From Tritrichomonas musculus (taxonomy: Eukaryota > Parabasalia > Tritrichomonadida > Tritrichomonadidae): 64,000 nt of DNA. The position numbers and the translations under genes are program-made. The stretch spans positions 620,001 to 684,000 of the forward strand of contig JAPFFF010000031.1 in the NCBI GenBank assembly GCA_039105265.1, in the 5' to 3' direction. The notes under the pieces were generated by a model, which was not told the origin of the DNA, did not search any database, and worked only from the letters and a program-made list of their open reading frames with translations. Below, piece by piece: positions 21,064-31,585 of the stretch (within the stretch, counting starts at the first letter, position 1; every line of letters begins with the position of its first letter).

Positions 21064-21488
21064 TAGATAAATCTGGAATATTTTATGAGGTTTATTTAAA
21101 ATTTTAAATTCAGTTTTTTGTAACAAAAGTTTTACTCTAAAATCAGAATTGGTTATTTTAGCGTTGAAAATCTAATTTAAAATTATTTTATTCGATTTAA
21201 AGAAGTATAAAATAAGCAAATTGATTATTTACATCCATCAAATTCATTAGAATTTTTTTTCTCAGAAATATTGAATAAAATATAAATAATTTTCTCAAAT
21301 TAAATAAACATAAAATTCTTTTAATTTTGTCTCATTAGAATATTTTTTTAATCACCAATTATAATAATATATAATAACATTCGATATATATGATATTTAT
21401 GTCATGTTTATATATGATAATATTACGATATGATTGTAACTAGAAAAAAAAGAATTTATTGAATTTTTATATTTGGTATCTGAAAAAA

Positions 21489-21491
21489 TTC

Positions 21492-21523
<32 letters not shown>
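21489..21523. repeat. A-tract plus (AT)n microsatellite
   Basis: A run of about 17 A is followed by about eight TA units. It lies in the spacer downstream of the dihydrouridine synthase gene. Confidence 0.85.
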
Positions 21524-21526
<3 letters not shown>

Positions 21527-21621
21527 CCATTTAATAAGTTTTCATAGGGTTCAAACTTGGATAAAAATAGATCTTTCAAAAAATAAAAAAAATGTGAAAG
21601 ATATGAAATAAAAACAAATGT

Positions 21622-22596
21622 TTAATCATTCTGCATTTTCTCCAAAAAATCAACAAATTTTTCAATTTCATCCATATTTCCAGTCTTTGAAAGCTTTTGT
21701 CTCAACTCATTGTTTGTTCCCATTATATTGTCAAAAATATAAAATAAATGCCTTGTTACGATATCTAAGCCACATCCGCCAACACTTTTAACAATTGAAA
21801 GATATTCGCGTGCAACATCAAAAAGATTTTTCCTCTTTTTTTCTTCAGGATCATTATTATCACACTCTAGAAGTGCTGGGTTTTTTAGTAATGCTTGACC
21901 AATCATCACGCCAGCGGCTCCAGTTTCATTTAAAACTTGTTCAGCTTCTTGTTTCGATGTAATTCCTCCATTAGCAATGACAGGAATTGATAAGTTTTTA
22001 ACAATTTCTTTAACGCATTCAATGTTTATGCATCCAGATTTGTCTTGTTGAGCTGAACGAGCATGTATTGTAAGAATTTTTGCGCCTGCCTTTTCGAGTT
22101 CTTTTGCAAAATTAACTGTGAGATTTATATCATTTTCTATCATACGAATTTTGACACATAAAGGAACAGTTATTGAATTTGATATATCTGACACGAGTTT
22201 GATAACATCTTGACGCTTATTTTCTGTATCAACCATAAAATATCCATAGTTCCCCCTTTTTGCAACTTTTTGACAGCACCCAAGGTTAATATCAAGAGCA
22301 CAGCACGATGATGATAACGAACGTGCAGTTGACAATAAATCAGAGTCTAAAGATCCTGAGATTTGGCAGATTAAAGGTTTGTCAATTTCGTTTGTTTGAA
22401 AGGTAGTTTGCTGATATTTTTTGCTCATGTTCCATTGCTTTGAATTGATCATGCCTGTCCAACATACTTTAACCTCATGACGTCTGACTAAAATTCGAAA
22501 TGCTAAGTCATTCATTTCAACCATCGGCGCAAGGCATATCGGTTTTTCGCCAAATTGCTTCCAAAATATCCATGAATCTTCTCTATCTTTAGACAT
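21622..22596 (-). CDS. tRNA-dihydrouridine synthase (Dus1-like)
   Basis: A 324-residue flavoenzyme of the usual Dus length. Motifs: PICLAPMVEMNDLAFRIL (FMN-binding start, residues ~19-36), INLGCCQKVAKRGNYG with the catalytic Cys at ~107 (the usual Pro after it is a second Cys), VKIRM at ~146, TIHARSAQQDKSG (phosphate/tRNA contact) and IPVIANGGITS (FMN phosphate loop). It reduces uridine to dihydrouridine in the D-loop of tRNAs, using FMN and NADPH, in the cytosol or nucleus. The order of motifs is closest to eukaryotic Dus1 (positions 16/17). The C-terminal helical domain is present. Intact. Confidence 0.92.
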   Translation of the reverse strand: MSKDREDSWIFWKQFGEKPICLAPMVEMNDLAFRILVRRHEVKVCWTGMINSKQWNMSKKYQQTTFQTNEIDKPLICQISGSLDSDLLSTARSLSSSCCALDINLGCCQKVAKRGNYGYFMVDTENKRQDVIKLVSDISNSITVPLCVKIRMIENDINLTVNFAKELEKAGAKILTIHARSAQQDKSGCINIECVKEIVKNLSIPVIANGGITSKQEAEQVLNETGAAGVMIGQALLKNPALLECDNNDPEEKKRKNLFDVAREYLSIVKSVGGCGLDIVTRHLFYIFDNIMGTNNELRQKLSKTGNMDEIEKFVDFLEKMQND

Positions 22597-22764
22597 ATAT
22601 TTTTATATCATATTTCATACTCGTTTGAAAAAAAAATAATCGGAATAAGTGAACTGAAGTCACCAAATCAAACGTGATTCTATCATTAGATAGAATAAAT
22701 AGGAATATGATCTTAAGAAATGATCTGACTTATTGAATGAAAATTTACATTATAAATTTATATA

Positions 22765-23318
22765 GGGAAATCGTAATCTCCCATAATCGTAATTGCCCGT
22801 GGCGGTTTAGGTCAATATTGACCTTGTATCGTCTAAAATCGATATTATTATGAGCCTTGGCTTATAAACAAGAAATGACAAATATTTTATATGCTAATAA
22901 AAGTTCTATGATTACTTCATAACAAAGAAAATCAAAATTTTAATCTAAATATTTTATGAATATTTTATATTGTTTAAACAGATGCACAATCCAAAGGCAT
23001 AAAAATAAATATGAAACCGTATTACTCAAAATTAATTAATTACCTTTTAACTTTAAAAGTATATGATTTCCAATATCAATGATATTGGCGAAAAGTTGGA
23101 ATTTACGTAATTATATACATCAAAATAATAAAATGATGGTGTTAAAAATATTCTGTTTATATTTTTTTTATATATAGAAAAAAACATGGGTAGCTACTCA
23201 TGTTTTTTTTGGCAAAAGTGCAAAAAAGTTCCAGACTTTTTTTCTATGGAACGATGCAAGGTCAATATTGACCTAAACCGCCATGGGCAATTACGATTAT
23301 TGGCGATTAAGATTTCCC
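22765..23318. mobile_element. Foldback-type inverted-repeat element
   Basis: The outer ~70 bases at each end are inverted copies with about five mismatches (GGGAAATC at the tips, then TGGCGGTTTAGGTCAATATT inside). The repeat itself contains the palindrome AGGTCAATATTGACCT. In the core, around 23,179-23,211, lies a second near-perfect palindrome centred on GTAGCTAC. No open frame. I see no secure target duplication, suggesting an older insertion. Confidence 0.7.
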
Positions 23319-23528
23319 ATTTATATTCTATAATTATTCAATAATATCATATCAACTATTGAAAGTGCATCGAGAGCTATACTATATATCATTTAGTCTA
23401 AATCAATTTTTTTTTGATTTATCTTTATATTTCACTGAACTCAAATCACTTAAGATTAAATGTAAAATATCAATTTTAGTTTTTTTTGAAAAAGTGTAAA
23501 ACAAAAAATTCAAATAATTTCAACGGTA

Positions 23529-23833
23529 TAGTTTGACGATAAACCGGTCGACATCACGAAAAACTGGTCGACATCATCAACTTTTTCATTAAACTCATAG
23601 AAATACTCTGAATACTTTTCTATGATGCTTATTCAAAAACCGGTAGACATTATAAAATTTTAAAAAATTTTTAGAACTTTTTAAAAAGATATTTGAGTTA
23701 TATTTGAGAGCCTTTTCAATACCATTTTTCATTCAATTTTGAACATCTTTATGAAATATTTGAGTGCGATTTTATGAAAAAGTTTACGATGTCGACCGGT
23801 TTTTCTGATGTTTACTCGTTTATCGTCTTACTA
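23529..23833. mobile_element. TA-flanked MITE with doubled GGTCGACATC ends
   Basis: Inverted ends TAGTTTGACGATAAAC and its imperfect complement (about 80% over 50 bases), with TA on both sides (23527-23528 and 23834-23835). The left arm holds GGTCGACATC twice. The inner part has a further ACCGGT-type copy near 23,638. No coding capacity. Its right TA is shared with the next element. Confidence 0.6.
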
Positions 23834-23835
23834 TA

Positions 23836-24183
23836 CTGCGATCGGATGTAAAGTGTCAAAAAATTGAGAGCAAAATTAAATAACCTGGAAATGCCTAAAA
23901 AATTATATAACTGTTAATTTTATATAATATAAAATCAAATTCTTTAATGAAATTTGGAAGTAAATTTTCAATTTTATAGACATACCATATGAAAAAAATT
24001 TTTTTGAATGGATAAAATGAGTTTTTCATTCAAATTTAATGAACATAAATCTCCAGATCAAATTAGAAAATCCTTCCAATATTTTGATAAATTATTATAT
24101 ATAATGTGTTCTATTTATATATTTGGTTTGTTTCGATTATTACAGTTTTTTAAATACTTTTGACACTTTACATCCGATCGCAG
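23836..24183. mobile_element. MITE with CTGCGATCGGATGTAAAGTG ends, abutting its neighbour
   Basis: A 25-27-base perfect inverted repeat begins at 23836 (CTGCGATCGGATGTAAAG) and ends at 24183. The left flank is TA, the right flank TG, so a TA duplication is possible with one change. It begins directly at the TA that ends the preceding element, so one of the two inserted into the other's target duplication. Confidence 0.65.
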
Positions 24184-24594
24184 TGCTGTTATAATTTCTT
24201 TAAATATTTTTCAAAGAGTTTCAATTAGAGATGATAAACCCTCACTTGTTTTTCAGAAAAAGTCGAACTTTTCCAATGGAAAAGTGAATTTTGAAAATGT
24301 CTAGTTTCAATAAGATTACATCTCAATCTGTAACTCTTCTGATAATAAAAAGAAAAAATATCTTTTTAAATCTAAGATAATTTTTTTTAAATCAATGAAA
24401 TAATAAATTGAACTTAATTGTTTTATTATCATAATCTTTCATTGTTAATACAATATATATAAAGTATTAATGAGTTACAGAATACATTCAAAAAAAAAAA
24501 ATTGAATGATTATATAAAAACAATTGCATTTATGCTTTCAATATTTATTTTTTATTCTCAGAAAATTAAAAAAATTCAAATATTCATCCAATTG

Positions 24595-25968
24595 ATGAAT
24601 GATGTTTCAGCAATACAATCTCTTTTCGACTATTATGAAAACGTGCTAAATGGAAATATAACAGATTATGCTGAAAAGAAGTTAAGATTAAGACTTCCTA
24701 TCTGCCCTCTATCACTTTTAAAAACAATTATTGAAAATGCTCGAGTAGCTTTTTCAAAAGAAACAAATTCTGAATCTTCATCTACACTGCCTCCTCTTCA
24801 GTCATTTTCAAACACGCCATTTTCACTTAATATAGTTTTGTCTGGAAATAAACCAATATTAGATATTTCAGGTCCTATCATTGTTGTTGGAGATTTAAAT
24901 GGTCATTTAATTGATTTATTCAGATTATTAAAAACTTTTGGATCACCGACACAAACTAAATATCTCTTTTTGGGAAATTTTGTTAATAATGGAAACTTCT
25001 CAATTCAAGTCACTACATTGCTTTTTATTATGAAAATTTTATTTCCAACTAATGTTTATATATTGAGAGGATTTCAAGAATTTCGTGATTCTTGTGATGA
25101 TCATGGATTCTGGAATGAAATATATAAAACATATGGGCACAATCGACAGATTTACATGTCGTTTATGAAAGCATTTTCATATATGCCCCTTGCATCCATT
25201 GTTGATCATTCTATTTTCTGTGTTAGTGGAGGAATTGGTTGCAATGTAACAAATCTTGATTTAATTAATTCCATCCATATTCCAACAAATAACTTCAATG
25301 ATGGAAAGATAGCAGACCTTCTGTTATCAGATCCCACAGAAAGTCTTCCGTTGTTTCTTCCAAACGTTCGAGGTGAAGGAACTCTTTTTGGAAGTGTCGC
25401 AGTCAAAAATTTCCTTGAAAAAATATCAGCAAAAGTAATTGTGCGGAGTAAGCAAGTTGTTAATGATGGTATTAATGTTCTTTTTGATGGAACATGCGTT
25501 TCAATTATTAGTTCATCAACAAATAGTGGGAACAAGATAGCAGTATTAAAGGTAAATAACGGCGAATACTCACCTTCTGTTTTTGATAATCTCCTTGATG
25601 TTACGCCAGATTGTGTTCACTTTATTGAAACTGAAGATGAAAACGAATTTCGATCTTTTATTTGTTCGCGTGGATTTGAAGCTAGTAAATTAGCTCGATT
25701 AAATGTATCTGCAAGTCGTGAATTCAAGCAACCACTGAGTCCTTCTCCAATCATGCAGAAGCAACAATCTATAATTTCAACAAGTTTATCATTTAATGGT
25801 CTTTCACTAATTAAAGATTCTTCTAAAAGTGAAAGAAAGGAGTCACTTAATTTAATGATGAAATCAAGTATGAAAAAGTCACGTAATAACTCGCCAATTT
25901 TAAAAATGAAATCACAGAATTGTAGAAAAACAGATATAAACTCTCCTTTGACTTTTTCAGATTGTTAA
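24595..25968 (+). CDS. PPP-family pseudophosphatase (PP1/PP2A-like fold, active site lost)
   Basis: The start is the ATG at 24595 (MNDVSAIQSLFDYYENVL), giving 457 residues; the frame is open further upstream, with an in-frame ATG at 24532 whose extra 21 residues are spacer-like. Residues ~90-345 align by eye with PP1/PP2A: GDLNGH (~99) for GDxHGQ, GNFVNNG (~127) for GDxVDRG, LRGFQE (~157) for LRGNHE, VSGGIG (~210) for HGGLSP and RSKQVVNDG (~284) for RAHQVVEDG. Of the six metal ligands only the first Asp remains; the others are Asn, Asn, Phe, Ser and Lys. It is therefore probably catalytically dead and could act as a scaffold or regulator. The Ser-rich last ~80 residues are likely disordered. 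The frame is long and clean, so it is not a decaying pseudogene. Confidence 0.8.
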   Translation: MNDVSAIQSLFDYYENVLNGNITDYAEKKLRLRLPICPLSLLKTIIENARVAFSKETNSESSSTLPPLQSFSNTPFSLNIVLSGNKPILDISGPIIVVGDLNGHLIDLFRLLKTFGSPTQTKYLFLGNFVNNGNFSIQVTTLLFIMKILFPTNVYILRGFQEFRDSCDDHGFWNEIYKTYGHNRQIYMSFMKAFSYMPLASIVDHSIFCVSGGIGCNVTNLDLINSIHIPTNNFNDGKIADLLLSDPTESLPLFLPNVRGEGTLFGSVAVKNFLEKISAKVIVRSKQVVNDGINVLFDGTCVSIISSSTNSGNKIAVLKVNNGEYSPSVFDNLLDVTPDCVHFIETEDENEFRSFICSRGFEASKLARLNVSASREFKQPLSPSPIMQKQQSIISTSLSFNGLSLIKDSSKSERKESLNLMMKSSMKKSRNNSPILKMKSQNCRKTDINSPLTFSDC

Positions 25969-26262
25969 TCTATTTGTATAATCAATCATTGCATGGTAAT
26001 TTCGAATGTGTAATTTATTTCATATTATTTGTTATTTAATTATTTTTTTTTAATAAATATGAAATAATCCGTTTTCAACATTTTCTTTTCTGTCATTTAA
26101 TCATTAAAATAAGCGAATTATGCAATTAACAGTTTTTATAAAAAAATCAAGAGATGATTTGATAAAAAAAAAAAAAATAAAAACTCTATTTTTTATACAA
26201 CATAAAATAAATACATAAATACACGCATTAAAATAATCGCACAATCTTTTTTGAGTTAGAAA

Positions 26263-27927
26263 TTAATCAGCAAACGAGCCGCTTGAATATTCATTTTTAT
26301 CTTCATGTGTAGAAAGTTCTTGTCTTTCTTCATTATTTCTATTGTTGGGTGATCCTTCGCTATCACTTTCATGTTTGCGATCAGAATCACTGGTTGCATC
26401 ATGTGATGAACGTTTTTGCTCTTTTTCGCCAGCATCAAAAGATCCATCACTTGGGAAATGTTGAGTTTCACTTTTATATTCACCTTCTTCGCTTTTATCA
26501 TCTTCTGTTTCATTTTTTCTGTCTTCATCTTCGCTTTTTCCTTCTTCATCATCACTTTTTTCATTTTCAGATTTATTTTTTTCTTCTTCAGATTCACTTT
26601 TTTCGTCTTTATTTTTATCACTTTCATTTTCACTTGATGTTTTTTCATGATTTTCACTTTCTAAAGAAGCATCACTTTTTTCATTATCACTATTAATACT
26701 TTTGTTGTTACTTGGTTCTTCATCTTCTGAACTAGTATGTTTTCCAGAATGAGGATCTGTTGAATTTTCTGCTTCACTTGACTGAGATTCTGAACCTGAA
26801 TTATGTGGTGAACTCTCTGATGAATTTGAAATATTCGCACTAAGTGCTTTTTCTGTTTTCGTAGGTTTATTTTTATAAGAGTCGCTATTGATTTCTTTTT
26901 CATAATCAGAACTGCTTCCATTTGATGAATATTTATTTGTGCCAGTATCTTTTTCACTGTAGCTGTCACTATGATTTTCTTTACTTGATTTTTTAACAGC
27001 ATCATTTAGAATTCTTTTTGTTCTTGGACTTTGATTACTTGATTTACAGTTTCGAGGAGGGGAAGATGGTTGGGATACTCGAATACGTCTTGAGATTGAT
27101 TTTGGATTTGTAAATTGTGATGTTCTTTGGGGTGTCCGTAAAGCCCTTGTCTTTTCATTTTTTTTCTTTTTTTGCATTTCTTCATTTTCAGTTTCGATTT
27201 TATTTTTTAAAGTATTAAGATCCCTCGTTTTCATATATTTTGCATGGACCATATTATCAAGCCTTTTTTGTAGTTGGTTAACTTCATTTTCTTCTTTTTG
27301 AATTAATTTTGGCAAAATATCACATTTTTCAAGAGCATCGTTTAAAACTTTTTCTTCATCTCTAATCGCTTTTAGTTCTTTTTTTCTTTCAGCTAGAGTT
27401 TTTTTCTGTTCATTATGTTTGTTAACTGTTTTTAAATATTTTTTTGAATTGTATAAATCATGGTCTTCTTTATATATGTTTTGTAATCTTTCTAATTCTT
27501 CTTTTTGCTGCGCAATAATATGTTTTTCGAATTGAACTTCAACTTTAACTTGAGATAAAGCTTCTTCAGAAAAGAATTTGTTAAGATGATTCCCGTAAAT
27601 GATTAATTTGTTCAATTCTGTTTCCAAATGATTGATCTGTTTAGAGAAATTCATAGTTTTGTATTGAGAGTCAGCTGACGAAGTTTGATTTTCAAAACGA
27701 TATAAATATTCAATCTCTACTAATTGTTTTTCATCAAATTCATGTTGAGCATCATTCACAGCTTTTTGTAGGTTGTTATTCGATTTTTTGAACTTAGATA
27801 TATCTGATGATAATTGTTTTTTTTGTTTAATGAGACTTTGATTATCAATCATACTAAAATTGGTATTGTATATACTTTTCTGATTTTTTCTTTGAAAGTT
27901 TCTAGATTTTTTCTTCTCATAATTCAT
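26263..27927 (-). CDS. Coiled-coil protein with acidic Ser/Glu/Lys tail
   Basis: The ATG at 27925-27927 gives 554 residues (MNYEKKKSRNFQRKNQ); the frame extends upstream only through hydrophobic spacer-like sequence. Residues ~35-270 are charged heptads, a long coiled coil (QKKTLAERKKELKAIRDEEK). Residues ~275-330 are basic with RTPQRTSQF and SQPSSPPR, likely proline-directed kinase sites. The last ~220 residues are a highly acidic Ser/Glu/Asp/Lys tail. No known domain. This layout is seen in cytoskeletal or chromatin-associated proteins; the role is unknown. Confidence 0.65.
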   Translation of the reverse strand: MNYEKKKSRNFQRKNQKSIYNTNFSMIDNQSLIKQKKQLSSDISKFKKSNNNLQKAVNDAQHEFDEKQLVEIEYLYRFENQTSSADSQYKTMNFSKQINHLETELNKLIIYGNHLNKFFSEEALSQVKVEVQFEKHIIAQQKEELERLQNIYKEDHDLYNSKKYLKTVNKHNEQKKTLAERKKELKAIRDEEKVLNDALEKCDILPKLIQKEENEVNQLQKRLDNMVHAKYMKTRDLNTLKNKIETENEEMQKKKKNEKTRALRTPQRTSQFTNPKSISRRIRVSQPSSPPRNCKSSNQSPRTKRILNDAVKKSSKENHSDSYSEKDTGTNKYSSNGSSSDYEKEINSDSYKNKPTKTEKALSANISNSSESSPHNSGSESQSSEAENSTDPHSGKHTSSEDEEPSNNKSINSDNEKSDASLESENHEKTSSENESDKNKDEKSESEEEKNKSENEKSDDEEGKSEDEDRKNETEDDKSEEGEYKSETQHFPSDGSFDAGEKEQKRSSHDATSDSDRKHESDSEGSPNNRNNEERQELSTHEDKNEYSSGSFAD

Positions 27928-28570
27928 GAAAAAAAAATGTTCGATAAAGTATACGTTAAGGAAGTTTTGAAAAGATTTTGATTGTAATAAAATTTCTTGT
28001 AACAAATTATGAAATTCAGGAAGCCATCATGATTTTAATTTCATACTGGTTTATAAAATTCAGGGATGGTTATCCATAAGAAAATTAATTTCATACTCAA
28101 CTTTTTGTATTAAATCGTTAAAATTTGGGTGTGAAATAATAACATTGTGCTTTAGCACAATCCACTTTTAGAATGAATAAATGGTCATTGGTTATTCAAA
28201 AAGTTTTATTATAAACTATTCAAAAATATATTTATAAAAATTAAAATTAAAAAAAGGCAAACAATATCAAAAATACTATATGGCTTAATTTTTGGACCTT
28301 TGGACGGACTATTTTTTTGGTCCATTGGACCTTATTAAAATTTTGTAAATTTTTACCCAAAAAAAATGAAATGAAATCATATATTTTTTATCTTTTTTTT
28401 TCCTTAAAATAAAAATTTTTTTTCTTTTAAAATTTTATTTTTTTGAATAACTTTTTGAACTATTTTTTCAAAGCTACCAAGCTAAAAATTCTCAAAAAAT
28501 TGATAGAAAATTTACATTTTTTTCTTCAAAATTTCGCCTTGGTCTAAAAAAAATTCGCCTGGTCTAAATA

Positions 28571-28724
28571 AAGTCGGATTCAAAAGGCTTGGGACAAGCT
28601 TTTTGAAAACGATAAGGTCAAATTTATAAATCTTTTAGGTCAATTTGTCCCAAGATGAATGATTTTTTTTCTGAGAAACATTGAAAAAAATTGAATGTTG
28701 TCCCAAGCATTTTGAATCCGACTT
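28571..28724. mobile_element. 154-bp TA-flanked MITE inside the Mutator-like element
   Basis: Inverted ends starting AAGTCGGATTCAAAA and continuing to a shared GGGACA after a short mismatch, with TA on both sides (28569-28570 and 28725-28726). The tip AAGTCG resembles the AAGGTCG tip of the element at 20204-21063, so they may share a transposase. Confidence 0.7.
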
Positions 28725-29239
28725 TAGTTTTACATTTTGGTCCAAAAAAACCGATTTACCAGTTTTTGAATGCTTTACATGTTATTTTAATAAGTTTACA
28801 TGGTCCAAAAAATCTTTTTTCTTTGGTCCAAAATATTCTGAGATATTTTAGTATAAAAGTACTCAAAAATTTGAATACAAATTCATATGCTAATAATAAA
28901 TATAAATTTTTATTAAAAAGAATCATTTTCGAAAGATTTATATTTGCGCAAGTATTTATTATTTGCCTAAAATATTAGAAGTACTGGTTTGCTTATATAA
29001 TTACTAAGTTAATTAAGTTTATTGCAAATGTAAAATATTTTTTTAATACCTTGTTCAAAAAGATGAATCATATGAAGCGCAAATGCTTATATTACCAACT
29101 AATCAATTAAAACACTAGATTTCGCGCATCATTGAATCACTTTCTTAGATTATTTGGTCCAAAATACATTTTTATACCAAAAAAAAAACAAAGAGAGCTT
29201 ATTAAAATAAATTAATTATTAAAAAATAATGTCATTATA

Positions 29240-30152
29240 TAAGCATGTCAACTTGGATTTTATTTTTGAAAATGGTGGATTTTATTGGAATTTTGGTTTT
29301 AAAAAAATAATTCATAAAGAACGTGATATGTTCGTAAATCTTGAATTCTTCATATAAGATTATATATTTTATGAGATTTGGAAAGTTTTTAATTGAACAT
29401 TATATTGTATTCGAAAATAATAAATATTATCAAAAAATTTTCTGATATACAAAGCATTAATCTTAAATCACTTAAATCATTATAAATAAATAATATAGAA
29501 AAATGATTATTTAAAGTTATATCGTTATAAAATATAAATGCAATATGTTATTTTTTTTTTTTTTTGAACTTTTATACTTCATAAAGCATCAGTTTTGATA
29601 TATTTCAGTACTTTTATAGTTTTTTTATTTCCTTTTTTAATTCTTGCATTTCATTTGCAAAAAGAATAATATTTAAAATATCTTACCAAATATAAATTCA
29701 AAAAGTTTATTTAAATAGAATGCCATTTTACTCCCAAAATAAAAAAAAAATAAAAACCATAACGTTCTCCTCCATGGTTTTTATGGTTTTTATTTCAATG
29801 CATTTTGATCGGAAATGATCGTTTTCCTCACAAATAAAAACCAAAAAATCATAAAAAACGTTTTTTGGTTTTTATTTGAATGCTTTTTGATCGGAAATGA
29901 TCGAAACGCATTCAAATAAAATCCATAAAAACCATGGAGGAGAACGTTATGGTTTTTATTTTTTTTTTATTTTGGGTGTAAAATGGCATGAAAGTGTCTA
30001 TTAAATATTCATGGTGTAAAATGCCATATTAAAATATTACTCGAAAAAAATGAAGAATTTTTAATGAAAATTTTTGACAACAAAACTTAAAAACCACCAT
30101 TAAAAACCAGTTTTGGATTTTAAATCTATGGAGGCTATTGTTGACATGCTTA
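29240..30152. mobile_element. Nested element with TAAGCATGTCAAC ends and 7-bp duplication
   Basis: Perfect 13-base inverted ends (TAAGCATGTCAAC) are flanked by CATTATA on both sides (29233-29239 and 30153-30159). Weaker inverted similarity continues inward for ~60 bases. No coding frame. It lies within the Mutator-like element and contains the MITE at 29720-29989. Confidence 0.7.
29720..29989. mobile_element. 270-bp palindromic MITE, third nesting level
   Basis: The outer ~85 bases are inverted copies (tips ATGCCATTTTAC, then ATAACGTTCTCCTCCATGG). The inner part repeats TTTTGATCGGAAATGATCG twice in the same orientation. Another loose copy of the tip, GTAAAATGCCAT, lies outside at about 30,015. 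The target duplication is not clear. Confidence 0.7.
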
Positions 30153-30383
30153 CATTATACTCTTTTTTGCTTTCACTTCTTTAGTATGTATGAAATTTTA
30201 TGCAATGAAAAGAATTTTGAAAATTTTGATCGTTTTTCTCTCAAAAAAATGGACCAACTTTTTACTCATCTTGGTCCAAAAATGAAGCCGTAAAATACTA
30301 TCAAAGAAAATGAGAAACAGAATCAAAAAAATAAAAATAAAAATAAAAAGATAATTGAGAATATAAAATGATGAGATTAAAAT

Positions 30384-31575
30384 TAGTTGTGGAAATTTAT
30401 CCTTTTGTCACTTTTTAGGATAAGTTTAGGATAAAAAAAAATAAGCAAAAGTGGTGTATGATAAATTGTATCTATTTATATATGCTTTTTTTTTGGAGAA
30501 AAAAGAAAGTATAAAAATTTTGGAATAAAAATAAAAATTTTGGATTTTTTTTTTGCAATATTGCAGTAGATATATAAATTTTGTTTTGTAAATATATCGC
30601 TGAATATTAAATTGACAGTCAGTATCGAAGTTAATAAAAAATAAAAAAAAAAGTAAGCAAAAATAGAAAAACAGGATAAAATTTGTTACAAATTGCTAGA
30701 ACTATTAACGATAATTGCTGTTCATATAATGATTAAATGCTTTCTCTTGTAAACAAAGTTGATTCCATCCAAAAAAAAATATTTCTAAACGTAAAATATT
30801 TTTCTATTAATTTACTCTCAAAATTTTCTAAAATTTTGAATATAATTGAATCTAAAAATACGTAAAATCTACAATAAATATATGATATATTATATACTAT
30901 ATTATATTTATTTCAAAAAGATATTGAATATACTTATTGAAATAATTTCAATAAAGCTATAAATAAAAAAAGTTATAGAATTCAAAAATAGTTAATCGTG
31001 CATTGAATTTTTATAATAGATAGAATTAATTCAAAATGAATATTCCAAATAATAAAACTAATTAACTTCATTTTATATTTTATATATATATATAAATATA
31101 CATAAACTATATATATTGACATTAATAAGAATTTAATATTGATAAACAAAAGATATGATTATTTATATAAAAAAACGATGATTTTTTAACCAATCACATC
31201 ATTATTTTATAATGTGAGATGATGAAAAAAAATATTTTGTTACCTTTTTTTACATATTCATCATTGTTTTTGATTAACTAATTTTTTTCGATGAAAAAAA
31301 TACAATTCTCGCAAATTTTGAAAATTGCAATAAAAATTTTAAATAATATTCCAAATAATGATAATAAAACAGCTAAAAATGATATTATTTAAGCAAAAAC
31401 TTTACTTTTTAATATTATATAAATATTTTATTTAAATTAAAAAATTTTGTTTTTTTTTTTTGTTTTTCCACGCTTTCCTCAGATCATTACTTAAAATTTA
31501 CGAGTTTTTCTTAAAAAAAAAATTTTGGATAAATTTAGGATAAAATTTTGTTTAAAGGATAAATTTCCACACCTA
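30384..31575. mobile_element. Mutator-like MITE (TGTGGAAATTTATCC ends) in the 3' end of a transposase
   Basis: Inverted ends TAG-TGTGGAAATTTATCC, matching in about 21 of 22 bases, extend with repeated GGATAA motifs. They are flanked by a perfect 10-bp direct repeat, AGATTAAAAT (30374-30383 and 31576-31585). The 1.2-kb body is AT-rich and non-coding. The right flank is the minus-strand reading frame of a MULE transposase, so this insertion replaced its natural C-terminus. Confidence 0.8.
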
Positions 31576-31585
31576 AGATTAAAAT

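Larger units (their letters stand above)
28280..30291. mobile_element. Mutator-like non-autonomous element, host of nested insertions
   Basis: Inverted ends match in 17 of 19 bases (GGCTT-ATTTTTGGACC core) and are flanked by a perfect 10-bp direct repeat, AAAATACTAT (28270-28279 and 30292-30301). A 9-11-bp duplication is typical of Mutator-like elements. The body is full of short TGGTCCAAAA copies in both orientations. Two smaller elements sit inside it (28571-28724 and 29240-30152, the latter containing a third). No transposase frame is present. Confidence 0.75.

Noticed and set aside
21489-21523. Telomere-like or centromeric repeat
   Set aside because: It is a simple A-run plus TA microsatellite.
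25206-25535. 109-codon minus-strand frame over the pseudophosphatase
   Set aside because: Antisense shadow; the plus strand has clear PPP-family blocks.
28691-28978. 95-codon open frame in the nested transposon region
   Set aside because: It overlaps a MITE end and is made of repeated TTGGTCC-type sequence; no protein character.
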